A stretch of 64,000 nt of DNA from Companilactobacillus hulinensis (lineage in GTDB: Bacteria > Bacillota > Bacilli > Lactobacillales > Lactobacillaceae): NCBI RefSeq assembly GCF_003946555.1, contig NZ_RHOO01000002.1:62001-126000 (forward strand). The letters are read 5' to 3'. The position numbers and the translations under genes are program-made. The notes below the pieces were generated by a model that ran no database searches, was not told the origin of the DNA, and saw only the letters and a list, made by a program, of their open reading frames with translations. Positions 27,031 to 36,426 of the stretch are shown piece by piece; the first letter of the stretch is position 1, and every line of letters starts with the position of its first letter.

Positions 27031-29439
27031 ATGAAAATTTCCGTTAATTGGTTAAAAGAATATATTCCTGTTACTCACACGGTTGATGAAATGGCTAATA
27101 AAATTTCTCTAACAGGTATAGAATCAGCTCCTGTTCACAATGGTGAGGGACTTGATAAATTAGTTGTTGGTCATATTACAAGTATTAAGCCACATCCAGA
27201 TTCAGACCATTTGAATATTACAACTGTTGATGTTGGTGAAGATGAAGACAAACAGATTGTTTGTGGTGCTCCTAATGTAGCTAACGACCAATATGTAATT
27301 GTTGCTTTACATGGTGCTCACTTACCAGAAGGCAAGCGTATTAAACGTGGCAAGATCCGTGGAGAAGAATCAGACGGTATGATCTGTGGTTTGGACGAAA
27401 TCGGTGTTCCTGTTAAATATGTTCCAGAAGCATATCACAATGGAATCTATGTTTTCCCAGAAGCAGTTACACCTGGTACAGATGCATTGACAGCTCTAGG
27501 ATTAGATGATGACATGGTCGACATGGACATCACACCTAATCGAGCTGATACATTAGGTATGCGTGGTGCTGCTTGGGAAATTGGTGCTACTTATGATGAA
27601 AAGCCATCATTTACTGATGCTAAGATCGATGAGTCAAAGGTCAAAGAAAATTCAGATTTGACTATTGAAGTAGAAAATAAGGAACTTGTGCCTGACTTTA
27701 TGGTCCGTGTTCTTAAAAATGTTACCGTGGGTGAAAGTCCTCTTTGGATGCAACGCAGGTTGTGGAATCAAAATATTCAACCTGTAAATAATGTTATCGA
27801 TGCCGCTAATTATACAATGATCGAATATGGACAACCTATTCAGGCTTACGACCTAGATAAGTTAGAGAATGATTCGATTACAGTTATGAATGCTCACTCT
27901 GGCGATAAGTTCACTGTTGATGATGGTACAAATAAAGTGCTTAATAACAATGATTTAATCGTTAAATCTGGTGATGAGATTCTGGGACTTGCCGGTGTTG
28001 CTGGTGGAATCAATGCACGTGTTACTGCTGAGACTAAGAATGTTGTTTTAGAGAGTGCAGTATTCGATGGTGCTGTTGTTCGTAAAGCTGCTCAGAGACA
28101 TGATTTACGTGGGGATGCTTCAAATCGTTTTGAAAAAGGTGTCGACAATGGTGCAGTATCTGATGCATTATTACGTGCAACTCAATTAGTTGATGAAAAT
28201 ACTAATGCTGACGAAATTTCTCAAGAGATTGTTGGTTCATATACAGAGGCTAAACCAACGGTTATCCAAGGTAAAATTTCACATATCAACCATTTGATGG
28301 GATTAGAATTATCTTCTGATGAAATACTAAATATTCTTGATAGATTGGGCTTTGAAACAAAGCTTGATGGTGATGACCTGACTGTCACGGTTCCAACAAG
28401 ACGTTGGGATATGAGTATTGAAGCGGATGTTGTCGAAGAAGTAATCCGTATTTATGGTTATGAGAACTTGAAGGGAACATTACCAGCTGGTATGGAAACA
28501 GCTGGGGGCTATTCTCCAAAACGTGAGTTCAGTAATAGATTACGTAACATTTTGCTTGGACAAGGTATGGACGAAGTTATCAACTTTGCCTTAATGAATA
28601 AGCAAGAAGCTGCTGACTTCAATGTTATTAACACAAACTATACAAAATTACTTCACCCAATGACTGAGGACCACGAAGTATTGAGAACAAGTTTGATTCC
28701 TGGGTTGATTAACAATGTTGCATACAATCAAGCTAGAAATAACAATGATATTAGTATATTTGAACAAGCTAGAATATTTGATCGTAAAGATGGCGTTGAT
28801 CGTCCTAAAGAAGTTGAATATATTGCGGGTGCAGTAAGTGGAAATATTGCTATGGATTCTTGGAATACAACCGCAAAAGCAGTTGATTTCTACAATGTTA
28901 AGGCTATAGTAGAAGAGTTGTTGTCATTTGCCAATTTGGATGCAGACTTTGACTATGTGGCAACGGATAAAATTTCTAACTTGCATCCAGGACAAACTGC
29001 TGAAATAATAGCAGATGGACAAGCTGTTGGTTTTATTGGTAAACTACATCCAGACTACCAAAAAGAACATAGTATTAATGACACATTTGTTTTTGAATTA
29101 AATGTCGACACACTATTCGGTATGGAGAAGCGTAATGTTCAAGCACAAACTGCTCCTAAGTACCCAAGTGTCAGCCGTGATCTAGCAATTCTTGTTGGTA
29201 AGGATATTGAGAGTGGAACTCTTGTTAAAGATATCTTTGCTAATGGTGGCAAGTACTTGTCAGAAGTAAATATCTTCGATGTCTATCAAGGTAAGAATAT
29301 CAAGTCTAATCACAAGTCTCTTGGCTATCACTTGGAATTCTTAAACCCAGAGGCAACATTGACTGATGATCAAGTTGAAAAGGCTTTCGACATAATTAAG
29401 GACAGTTTGGTTCAGAAATTTAATGTAGAAATTAGATAA
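27031..29439 (+). CDS. pheT: Phenylalanyl-tRNA synthetase beta subunit (altered editing residue)
   Basis: An 802-residue structural and editing subunit. It has an EMAP-like tRNA-binding domain (about residues 40-150), the B3/B4 editing domain (about 210-375), B5 DNA-binding-like and core-like domains, and a C-terminal anticodon-binding domain. In the editing pocket the conserved His of GQPxHAFD (His265 in E. coli numbering) is replaced by Gln271 (YGQPIQAYD), while the glutamate (Glu341 in VVLESA), the glycine and the DAS motif remain. Hydrolysis of Tyr-tRNA-Phe may be weak. The length and order are otherwise normal. Confidence 0.96.
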   Translation: MKISVNWLKEYIPVTHTVDEMANKISLTGIESAPVHNGEGLDKLVVGHITSIKPHPDSDHLNITTVDVGEDEDKQIVCGAPNVANDQYVIVALHGAHLPEGKRIKRGKIRGEESDGMICGLDEIGVPVKYVPEAYHNGIYVFPEAVTPGTDALTALGLDDDMVDMDITPNRADTLGMRGAAWEIGATYDEKPSFTDAKIDESKVKENSDLTIEVENKELVPDFMVRVLKNVTVGESPLWMQRRLWNQNIQPVNNVIDAANYTMIEYGQPIQAYDLDKLENDSITVMNAHSGDKFTVDDGTNKVLNNNDLIVKSGDEILGLAGVAGGINARVTAETKNVVLESAVFDGAVVRKAAQRHDLRGDASNRFEKGVDNGAVSDALLRATQLVDENTNADEISQEIVGSYTEAKPTVIQGKISHINHLMGLELSSDEILNILDRLGFETKLDGDDLTVTVPTRRWDMSIEADVVEEVIRIYGYENLKGTLPAGMETAGGYSPKREFSNRLRNILLGQGMDEVINFALMNKQEAADFNVINTNYTKLLHPMTEDHEVLRTSLIPGLINNVAYNQARNNNDISIFEQARIFDRKDGVDRPKEVEYIAGAVSGNIAMDSWNTTAKAVDFYNVKAIVEELLSFANLDADFDYVATDKISNLHPGQTAEIIADGQAVGFIGKLHPDYQKEHSINDTFVFELNVDTLFGMEKRNVQAQTAPKYPSVSRDLAILVGKDIESGTLVKDIFANGGKYLSEVNIFDVYQGKNIKSNHKSLGYHLEFLNPEATLTDDQVEKAFDIIKDSLVQKFNVEIR

Positions 29440-29454
29440 TTGCGTTCAAACTAA

Positions 29455-29463
29455 TGGTATAAT
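29455..29463 (+). promoter_or_regulatory. Extended -10 promoter ahead of mltG
   Basis: TGGTATAAT is an extended -10 element, with TG (29455-29456), one base and a perfect TATAAT. No good -35 is present, which extended -10 promoters do not need. It lies just after the pheT stop and 31 bases before mltG. Confidence 0.65.
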
Positions 29464-29493
29464 TCTAATTAAATTAACTCGGGAGGCTGTGTC

Positions 29494-30645
29494 TTGAGCC
29501 AAAAGGATGGAAATAAAGAAGCATTAAAGCAAGAGTCTGAAGAAAAAATTGCGACTCGTGCCGAAGAACGTTCAGTTGCAAACCATATTGCGTACTGGAT
29601 CGTTGGAGTTATTGCGGTACTCGCTGTTGTAGTTGCTATTATCGGATTTAATTATGTTAATAGTTCACTACAGCCATATGATTCAAGTAGTAAAGAGGAT
29701 GTCGTAGTAAAGATTCCTATAGGTTCTTCTAGCAAAGAAATTGCCAAAAAGTTAGAATCAGATAAAGTCATTAAGAGCGCAACGGTCTTTAACTTTTATA
29801 TTAAGGCTCAGAACTATACTGATTTCCAAGCTGGTTACTATAGATTCAGTCAATCAATGTCACTAAGTCGAATTGTTAAACAGTTGCAAAAAGGTGGGAG
29901 TGCTCAGCCACCAACAGGAGCAGCCACTGATACAGTTCTGGTTCGTGAAGGTGTAACGATTGATCAAATTGGTGATCAGATTCAAAAGAGTACTAACTTT
30001 ACGAAAAAAGACTTTTTGAAATTGATGAAGAACAAGACATATCTAAAACAACTTCAAAAGAAGTATCCTCAATTGTTGGATTCTTCTATGAAGGAAGATA
30101 ACGTTAGATATCACCTTGAAGGTTACTTATTCCCTGCCACATATGGCGTTTATAAGGGATTAACCTTGAAAGAATTAGTTAACCAGATGGTTCAAAAAGA
30201 GGACGAAGAGTTGCAGTCTTACTATCCAACCATCAAGGAAAAAGGTTATACCGTCCAACAAGTGTTGACTCTATCTTCATTGGTTGAACGTGAAGGTGTT
30301 AAGGAAAAGGACCGTAAGAAGATTGCTGGTGTATTCCTTAATCGTGTAGATATCAGTATGCCTATTCAATCAGATATTTCAGTAATGTATGCTTTGAATA
30401 CACATAAGACTCATTTGAGTTATAAGGATATCGCCGTTAAATCACCATATAACTTGTATAAGAATGCTGGTTACGGACCTGGACCATTTAACCAACCTAG
30501 TTTACAATCAATTGAGGCAGTACTTGATCCATCTGAAAGAGATCAAGATTACTTGTACTTTGTTGCTGACTTGAAGACTGGAAAAGTTTATTATTCACAT
30601 ACTCGTGAAGAGCATGACAAAATTAGTGCTTCTCTAGGACAATAG
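29494..30645 (+). CDS. mltG: Endolytic transglycosylase MltG
   Basis: A 383-residue membrane-anchored YceG-like enzyme that cuts nascent glycan strands and sets their length. A cytoplasmic stretch of about 30 residues leads to one membrane segment (about residues 31-53). The extracellular part has a LysM-like region and the YceG catalytic domain with SLVEREGV (catalytic Glu), the IQSDISVMYAL segment and YNLYKNAGYGPGPFNQPS. The start is TTG at 29494 with GGGAGG at 29481-29486. A hairpin and greA follow. Confidence 0.94.
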   Translation: MSQKDGNKEALKQESEEKIATRAEERSVANHIAYWIVGVIAVLAVVVAIIGFNYVNSSLQPYDSSSKEDVVVKIPIGSSSKEIAKKLESDKVIKSATVFNFYIKAQNYTDFQAGYYRFSQSMSLSRIVKQLQKGGSAQPPTGAATDTVLVREGVTIDQIGDQIQKSTNFTKKDFLKLMKNKTYLKQLQKKYPQLLDSSMKEDNVRYHLEGYLFPATYGVYKGLTLKELVNQMVQKEDEELQSYYPTIKEKGYTVQQVLTLSSLVEREGVKEKDRKKIAGVFLNRVDISMPIQSDISVMYALNTHKTHLSYKDIAVKSPYNLYKNAGYGPGPFNQPSLQSIEAVLDPSERDQDYLYFVADLKTGKVYYSHTREEHDKISASLGQ

Positions 30646-30666
30646 TTAAAATTTGTATATAATAGC

Positions 30667-30701
30667 AAATGTCATCTAATCGACTGGTTAGATGACATTT
30701 T
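30667..30701 (+). terminator. Terminator or hairpin between mltG and greA
   Basis: A perfect 13-bp stem, AAATGTCATCTAA (30667-30679) with TTAGATGACATTT (30688-30700), has an 8-base loop. The following T run is short, so termination may be partial and greA may be read through. Confidence 0.65.
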
Positions 30702-30745
30702 GAAATTAAAATAATAAAGATATTAAAAAGTGAGGAAATGTAAGA

Positions 30746-31222
30746 ATGGCAGATAAAAGTTACCCAATGACAGCAGAAGGTAAAAAGAAGCTTGAAGAAG
30801 AATTGGAAGATTTGAAGAAGGTTAAACGTCCAGAAGTAATCAACCGTATCAAGATTGCTAGAGGCTTCGGTGACCTATCGGAAAATTCTGAATATACATC
30901 TGCAAAGGATGAACAAAGTGTTGTAGAATCACGTATTTCTCAAGTTATTGATATGTTGCAATATGCTAACGTTGTTGATACTGATGATATTGCTCATGAT
31001 GAAGTTTCAGTTGGTAAAAAAGTTACAGTTCAAGAAGACGGTGAAGAACCTGATGAATATACTATTGTTGGATCAGCAGAATCAGATCCTGACGCAGGTA
31101 AAATTTCAAATGATTCACCAATTGCCAAAGCATTAATGGGCAAACACGTTGGTGACGTTGTAACTGTTGAAACTCCTGTTGGTAGTTATGATATTACAAT
31201 TAAAGCCGTAGAAGTTGCATAG
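30746..31222 (+). CDS. greA: Transcription elongation factor GreA
   Basis: A 158-residue factor that enters the secondary channel of RNA polymerase and triggers cleavage of backtracked RNA. The N-terminal coiled coil carries the tip acidic residues in [16 protein letters not shown], and the C-terminal FKBP-like domain ends with [21 protein letters not shown]. mltG-greA is a common order in Bacillota. Confidence 0.96.
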   Translation: MADKSYPMTAEGKKKLEEELEDLKKVKRPEVINRIKIARGFGDLSENSEYTSAKDEQSVVESRISQVIDMLQYANVVDTDDIAHDEVSVGKKVTVQEDGEEPDEYTIVGSAESDPDAGKISNDSPIAKALMGKHVGDVVTVETPVGSYDITIKAVEVA

Positions 31223-31274
31223 TGTAATCGTTTTCTGATATGTTTATTTCAGACATTGGATGAGGTGAACAAAA

Positions 31275-31571
31275 ATGAAAATCGAATTAACAGATGAAGC
31301 ACAAAAATGGTTCAAAACAGAATTGGACTTAGTACCCGGCGATGGTGTACATTTTTATGGTAAGGTATACGGTAAAACAATGGTACATGATGGTTTCTCT
31401 ATTGCAATGCGCAAGGAGAAACCTGTGAAGCCAGAGTCAAGCACGGTAATTGATGGAATTACTTACTATATTACTGATAGTGATACCTGGTTTTTTGCCC
31501 GTTATGATCTGTTGGTTGAATATGACCCAGAGCTAGACGGACCTAAGTATATTTTTAAATCTAACGAATAA
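31275..31571 (+). CDS. HesB/YneR-like small protein
   Basis: A 98-residue protein resembling the HesB-like YneR group. It has the compact beta fold pattern with DTWFFARYDLLVEYDPELDGPKYIF, but no cysteines at all, so it cannot bind an iron-sulfur cluster as the A-type carriers do. Its function is unknown. It lies between greA and a PBP gene. Confidence 0.75.
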   Translation: MKIELTDEAQKWFKTELDLVPGDGVHFYGKVYGKTMVHDGFSIAMRKEKPVKPESSTVIDGITYYITDSDTWFFARYDLLVEYDPELDGPKYIFKSNE

Positions 31572-31599
31572 TGCTTTATAGTATTTTGAAGGGAAACCT

Positions 31600-33711
31600 A
31601 TGAAAAGAGTACTGGATATAATAAAGAAAAGAACAGGTAGTCAAGCAAAGTCTACTATTCCATTTAGACTAAACCTGCTTTTTTTTATTGTCTTTGCCTT
31701 GTTCGCACTTTTAGTTGGACAGCTAGCATATTTACAAATTGTTTATGGTGGTAAGTTTGAAGCTGAAGTTGATAGAACAGATAAGACAGTAATGACAGGA
31801 AGCGTACCAAGAGGAATGATCTATGATTCTAAAGGGCGATTATTAGTAGGTAACTCGACAGAAAATGCAATTACTTACACTAAGAGTTCTGGCGTTAAGT
31901 CTAGTGATATTTATACGATTGTTAATAGACTGACGAAGTACGTTTCGATTGAAAAAGAAACTTTATCTGAGCGTGATAAGGCTGATTATATTTTAGCTGC
32001 TCCTGGTAAAGAAGCTAAAGTTTCAAAGCAGATGCCAAAATCTTGGCGTGTTGATTCTAATGGTGATGCGCTAAGTAACACACAAATTTACAATAATGAA
32101 ATTAAGTACCTTAAAAAAGAAGGGATGCATCTTGATGATGCAGAACTTTCTAAAGCAACGTTGTTTAAGAAGATGAGCGCAGCTTATTCACTTTCGACTG
32201 TGTTCTTGAAGGATAAGGATTTAAGTTCCAGAGAAATTGCCGAGGTTAGTGAACATCTGACTGAACTACCAGGTGTAAGTATTGGTACTAACTGGAATCG
32301 TGAATATCCTCAAGGTAAGTCAATTGCCAGTATCATTGGTGGCGTATCGACCGAACAACAAGGTATTCCGGATGATGAATTGAATACAATGCTTGCCTAT
32401 GGGTACTCACGTAATGACCGTGTTGGTACGAGTTACCTAGAGAAGAGCTATGAGTCGATTTTATCTGGTACAAAGAGTGAACGTGAAGTTCAAATAGGTT
32501 CAAATAATCAGATCAAGAAGAGTAAGTTAGTTTACAGTGGTCAAAAAGGTGGAAACCTTAACTTAACTATTGATTCTAAGTTCCAAAAGAAGGTTCAAAG
32601 CGCCTTATCAACAGAATTCTCCGCTGCACAAGCTGCAGGTATTACGCAGTATTCTGATGGTGCTTATGTAGTTGTCACAAATCCTAAGACCGGTGCTATT
32701 TTAGCGATGGCTGGTATTAGAAATGACCCTCAGACTGGTAAAACTTCTGAAGATGCTTTGGGTGTAATTAATAGAACCTTTGTTATGGGTTCTGCTGTTA
32801 AGGGTGCCACCGTTTTAGGTGCCTTAATGGACGGAGTAATTACACCAACTAATAGTGTACAGGCCGATAATCCTATTTATTTGCCTGGTAGTGCCGTTAA
32901 GAAGTCAGTTTACCCTGTTGGTACTTATACTAGTATGAATGCTGAAAAAGCTCTAGAAGTGTCTTCCAATGAGTATATGATGGCGTTAGCTATGAAAGAG
33001 GGTAACGCTAAGTATGTTCCTAAGGAATATATGTCTATGAATCCAGATATTTTCTCCAAGTTAAGAGGTTATTTCAACCAATTTGGTCTTGGAGTTAAGA
33101 CTGGTGTTGATATTTCAGGTGAAACCGGTGGTATTGAAGGTTCTACTTTAAATAGTGAAGGTAAGCTGAAGACTGGTTCTGCACTGGATTTGTCATACGG
33201 AAACTACGATTCTTATACTTTGATTGAAATGGCGCAATATATTTCAACTATCGCCAACGGTGGATATAGATTGAAACCATATATTGTACAATCGATCCAA
33301 AAGACAAAGAATAATGGTGATAGAGGTGCTTTAGAGTCTGTTACAAGCCCAACTATTTTGAACAAAGTTGGATTCACACAAGCTGAATTGAACGTTGTAA
33401 GAAAAGGTATGTACAATGCGGTTCATGGGTCTGATTATTGGACAACTGCCACTAGATTGAAGGGCTTGACACCTGCAGTCGCAGCTAAAACTGGTACTGC
33501 TCAGTCATTCTATTACAATCCTAATGACCCTAATAATCCAGATCCACCAGAAACAATTACAACTAGTTTGGTATCATTTGGACCATATGATGACCCTAAT
33601 ATTTCAATGGCCATTGTATTCCCTAATTTAACTAGTGAAAGTGGTACATATCCACAATTAGTTGCAAAACAAATCTATACGGACTACTATAAAATGACTG
33701 GTCAAAGCTAA
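31600..33711 (+). CDS. Class B penicillin-binding protein (transpeptidase)
   Basis: A 703-residue PBP2B/FtsI-type transpeptidase for septal or side-wall peptidoglycan. A short cytoplasmic tail precedes one membrane anchor (about residues 26-48), then the dimerisation domain starting at VPRGMIYDSKGRLL, and the penicillin-binding domain with the active-site SxxK in MGSAVKGAT, SxN in VSSNEYM and KTGTAQ. No PASTA domain is visible. The start is the first ATG after GGGAAACC. It is close to mltG, with which PBPs act. Whether it is the divisome or the elongasome enzyme is not certain. Confidence 0.9.
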   Translation: MKRVLDIIKKRTGSQAKSTIPFRLNLLFFIVFALFALLVGQLAYLQIVYGGKFEAEVDRTDKTVMTGSVPRGMIYDSKGRLLVGNSTENAITYTKSSGVKSSDIYTIVNRLTKYVSIEKETLSERDKADYILAAPGKEAKVSKQMPKSWRVDSNGDALSNTQIYNNEIKYLKKEGMHLDDAELSKATLFKKMSAAYSLSTVFLKDKDLSSREIAEVSEHLTELPGVSIGTNWNREYPQGKSIASIIGGVSTEQQGIPDDELNTMLAYGYSRNDRVGTSYLEKSYESILSGTKSEREVQIGSNNQIKKSKLVYSGQKGGNLNLTIDSKFQKKVQSALSTEFSAAQAAGITQYSDGAYVVVTNPKTGAILAMAGIRNDPQTGKTSEDALGVINRTFVMGSAVKGATVLGALMDGVITPTNSVQADNPIYLPGSAVKKSVYPVGTYTSMNAEKALEVSSNEYMMALAMKEGNAKYVPKEYMSMNPDIFSKLRGYFNQFGLGVKTGVDISGETGGIEGSTLNSEGKLKTGSALDLSYGNYDSYTLIEMAQYISTIANGGYRLKPYIVQSIQKTKNNGDRGALESVTSPTILNKVGFTQAELNVVRKGMYNAVHGSDYWTTATRLKGLTPAVAAKTGTAQSFYYNPNDPNNPDPPETITTSLVSFGPYDDPNISMAIVFPNLTSESGTYPQLVAKQIYTDYYKMTGQS

Positions 33712-33801
33712 TCTAAAATTAGTACTTTAAAAATATCAATAAAAATGGTATATTTGACTAGTTGAATTTTAGAGAACTATTTATGAAAGGATGTTCCAAA
33801 C

Positions 33802-33951
33802 ATGAGAGTAAATATAACAATGGAATGTACATCATGCCATGAACGTACATATCTAACAAACAAGAGCAAGCGTAATAACCCTGATCGTCTAGAACTTAAA
33901 AAATATTGCCCACGTGAGCGTGTTGTTACATTGCATCGCGAAACAAAATAA
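33802..33951 (+). CDS. rpmG: 50S ribosomal protein L33
   Basis: A 49-residue basic protein starting [17 protein letters not shown] and ending LHRETK, matching L33 of the RpmGA type. Three cysteines are present (the CxxC pair and KYCPRE); the fourth zinc-ribbon cysteine is replaced, as I recall for RpmGA proteins. AAAGGA lies upstream, and a TGGTATATT extended -10 at 33746-33754 may drive it. The stop codon overlaps the start of a terminator. Confidence 0.93.
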   Translation: MRVNITMECTSCHERTYLTNKSKRNNPDRLELKKYCPRERVVTLHRETK

Positions 33952-33983
33952 ACAACAGGTTAAAATTCCTGTTGTTTTTTTTT
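33951..33983 (+). terminator. Terminator after rpmG
   Basis: AACAACAGG (33951-33959) pairs perfectly with CCTGTTGTT (33968-33976), followed by a run of T. Confidence 0.85.
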
Positions 33984-33999
33984 ACTAGGGAGGTAACTT

Positions 34000-34557
34000 T
34001 TGGATAAAGTCAGCTTCAGAAAAAAGCAGATCGATATTATGGATGAGTTCATGAAATCTGATCAAGCTCAACGAGAGATTAATGAGATATATCTTCAATT
34101 ATTTGATGATCCTAGTTTTAAAGCTGCTCAAACAATTGGAATTACAATGAGTATTGAAAATGAAATTCCCACTTTTCCAATTATTAAGAAATGTTGGGAC
34201 ATGGGCAAGAAAGTCTATATTCCTAAGACTTTTGGCGATTATTCCATGACTTTCGTAGAATATACTGCAGACACTGAATTGAAGACAAGTTCTTTTGGTG
34301 TTAGAGAACCTAAGGATTATACAGATAATGCATTGAATCCACCGGATCTTATAATTACACCGGGATTAGCCTTTTCAGAGGATCAAAAGGCCAGACTTGG
34401 TTTTGGAGCGGGATATTATGATCGTTATTTATCTCAGTATCCGACTAAAACAATTGCTTTAGCCTTATCGCGTCAATATTATCTGAAGACCCAATGGCCA
34501 GTTTATGTTTTAGACAAGCCGATCGATCAGATTATTTCGGTTTCTAAGGATAAGTAA
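34000..34557 (+). CDS. 5-formyltetrahydrofolate cyclo-ligase
   Basis: A 185-residue enzyme of the MTHFS family (YqgN, FthC) that converts 5-formyltetrahydrofolate to 5,10-methenyltetrahydrofolate with ATP. Conserved parts are SIENEIPTFPII, the FGVREP segment and the P-loop-like LGFGAGYYDRYLS. The start is TTG at 34000, seven bases after GGGAGG. It precedes the rhomboid gene by one base, as yqgN precedes yqgP in Bacillus. Confidence 0.93.
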   Translation: MDKVSFRKKQIDIMDEFMKSDQAQREINEIYLQLFDDPSFKAAQTIGITMSIENEIPTFPIIKKCWDMGKKVYIPKTFGDYSMTFVEYTADTELKTSSFGVREPKDYTDNALNPPDLIITPGLAFSEDQKARLGFGAGYYDRYLSQYPTKTIALALSRQYYLKTQWPVYVLDKPIDQIISVSKDK

Positions 34558-34558
34558 C

Positions 34559-35233
34559 ATGAGGAGTTATCAACAAGAAAAACCATATGTTACTTGGTTT
34601 CTGCTAATTTTGACACTTGGTGTTTTTGTGGCGGAAACAATTAGTGGTGGTTCTGAGAATGTTAATACACTGGTTTTATTTGGTGCTAAAACTAATAATT
34701 TAGTTCAAGAAGGACAATGGTGGCGATTAATTACGCCAATGTTCGTTCATATCGGTGTATTACACATTTTGATGAATGGCTTCACTATTTATTATGTTGG
34801 TCAAATATTGGAACCAATGGTGGGACACGTTAGATTTCTTGTTATTTACCTAATAAGTGGAGTAACTGGGAATTTGGCAAGTTTTGCCTTTGGATCTAAT
34901 AATGCTATTTCCGCTGGTGCTAGTACATCATTATTTGGTATGTTTGCGGCATTTTTGGCATTAGCTGTTATTTACAAAGAAAATCGTTTTCTTGGCGAGC
35001 TTGGTAAGAGCTTCTTGGGTTTAATCGCCATTAACTTGTTGCTCGATTTAACCATGTCAGGAATCGATATTTGGGGTCATTTAGGTGGAGCAGTTGGCGG
35101 ATTCCTTGTGGGATTAGCTGCTGGATTACCTGGAATAAAACGACCAAAATTAATTTTTCGTGTACTTGCTCTAGTAATCATTGCTGTTATTTCTTATTAT
35201 ATGTATATAAAGGGTATGATAGTCTATGGATGA
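34559..35233 (+). CDS. gluP: Rhomboid family intramembrane serine protease
   Basis: A 224-residue rhomboid with six membrane segments. The catalytic serine is in AGASTSLFGM (GxSx motif) and the histidine in IWGHLGGAVGG; the HxxxxHxxxN-type motif is represented by HIGVLHILMNG. It lacks the cytoplasmic N-terminal domain and TPR tail of Bacillus GluP, so it is a minimal form. It overlaps yqgQ by eight bases in a fthC-rhomboid-yqgQ-glk operon. Confidence 0.93.
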   Translation: MRSYQQEKPYVTWFLLILTLGVFVAETISGGSENVNTLVLFGAKTNNLVQEGQWWRLITPMFVHIGVLHILMNGFTIYYVGQILEPMVGHVRFLVIYLISGVTGNLASFAFGSNNAISAGASTSLFGMFAAFLALAVIYKENRFLGELGKSFLGLIAINLLLDLTMSGIDIWGHLGGAVGGFLVGLAAGLPGIKRPKLIFRVLALVIIAVISYYMYIKGMIVYG

Positions 35234-35456
35234 AATGAGCTTTAGAACCCTCTATGACGTACAACAGCTCCTTAAAAGATATGGAACCTATGTTCACCTC
35301 GGTAAAAGGATGTGGGACATAGAGCTTATGTCTATTGAGGTTAAGCGCTTGTATGAAAATGGAATGGTAGAAAAAAAGACTTTTATTAATGCTCAATTGG
35401 TCTTAAAACGTGAGCACAGAATAGAAGAAAAAAAAGAAAAGGACAGATCAAAGTGA
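35226..35456 (+). CDS. yqgQ: YqgQ family protein
   Basis: A 76-residue helical protein of the YqgQ family (DUF910), with the typical YDVQQLLKRYGTYVHLGKRMWDIELM start and a highly charged tail. No biochemical role is established. It sits between the rhomboid and glucokinase genes, overlapping both, exactly as in Bacillus. Confidence 0.9.
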   Translation: MDEMSFRTLYDVQQLLKRYGTYVHLGKRMWDIELMSIEVKRLYENGMVEKKTFINAQLVLKREHRIEEKKEKDRSK

Positions 35457-36415
35457 CAGAAAAGAAATTAATCGGTGTTGACCTTGGTGGTACAACAATT
35501 AAATTTGCAATCCTAACTGCTGCAGGCGAAATTCAACAAAAGTGGAGTATTGAAACAAATATTCTTTCTGATGGTCAATTAATTATCCCTGACATTATCG
35601 ATTCAATTAACCATCACATTAAAATGTACGGTATGGAAGCTGACCAATTCAGTGGTATTGGACTAGGTTCACCTGGTACTATTAATGCCAAAGAAGGTAC
35701 TATCAAAGGTGCTTTCAACTTGAACTGGAAGAACGAAGTTTATCCTGTACGTGATATTGAAGCTGGTACAGGTATTCCTGTAGTTATTGAAAATGATGCT
35801 AACGTTGCTGCTCTTGGTGAAAGATGGCAAGGTGCTGGTAATAATGCTGACGACGTTGTGTTCGTTACATTAGGAACTGGTGTTGGTGGCGGTATCATCG
35901 CTGGTGGACAATTAATTCATGGCGCTAACGGGGCTGCCGGTGAAATCGGACATGTTACTGTTGATCCACACGGTTTCATGTGTACTTGTGGTAAGAGAGG
36001 TTGTCTAGAGACAATTGCTTCTGCTACTGGTATTGTTCACGTTGCTAGAGATCGTGCTTCTGAATACGCTGGTGATTCAGAGTTAAAAGCAATGCTTGAT
36101 GATGGTCAAGATATTTCAGCTAAGGACGTATTTGATCTAGCTAAGAAAGACGACGACCTTGCATTGATGGTTGCCGATTATGTTTGTGATTCATTAGGAT
36201 TTGCACTTGGAAACATTGCTAATTCATTGAATCCTAAGTATGTTGTTATTGGTGGTGGTGTTTCAGCCGCTGGTGATTTCTTACTTAAAAAGGTTGAAAA
36301 GGCTATGCGTGCTAATGAATTCGCTACTATCAAGGATTCAACAGAAGTTAAGCTTGCAAGTCTTGGAAACGGTGCCGGTGTTATCGGTGCAGCATCATTG
36401 ATTAAAGTTGATTAG
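35453..36415 (+). CDS. glk: ROK-family glucokinase
   Basis: A 320-residue cytoplasmic kinase that phosphorylates glucose. The ATP-binding start GVDLGGTTIKFAI, the catalytic ENDANVAALGE segment, the GTGVGGG motif and the ROK zinc cluster HGFMCTCGKRGC (His plus three Cys) are all present. The start is GTG at 35453, overlapping the yqgQ stop (GTGA). A rhodanese-like gene follows after 11 bases. Confidence 0.96.
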   Translation: MTEKKLIGVDLGGTTIKFAILTAAGEIQQKWSIETNILSDGQLIIPDIIDSINHHIKMYGMEADQFSGIGLGSPGTINAKEGTIKGAFNLNWKNEVYPVRDIEAGTGIPVVIENDANVAALGERWQGAGNNADDVVFVTLGTGVGGGIIAGGQLIHGANGAAGEIGHVTVDPHGFMCTCGKRGCLETIASATGIVHVARDRASEYAGDSELKAMLDDGQDISAKDVFDLAKKDDDLALMVADYVCDSLGFALGNIANSLNPKYVVIGGGVSAAGDFLLKKVEKAMRANEFATIKDSTEVKLASLGNGAGVIGAASLIKVD

Positions 36416-36426
36416 GGGTTTTTTTA

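Noticed and set aside
31275-31571. Iron-sulfur carrier role for the HesB-like protein
   Set aside because: It contains no cysteine, so cluster binding is not supported.
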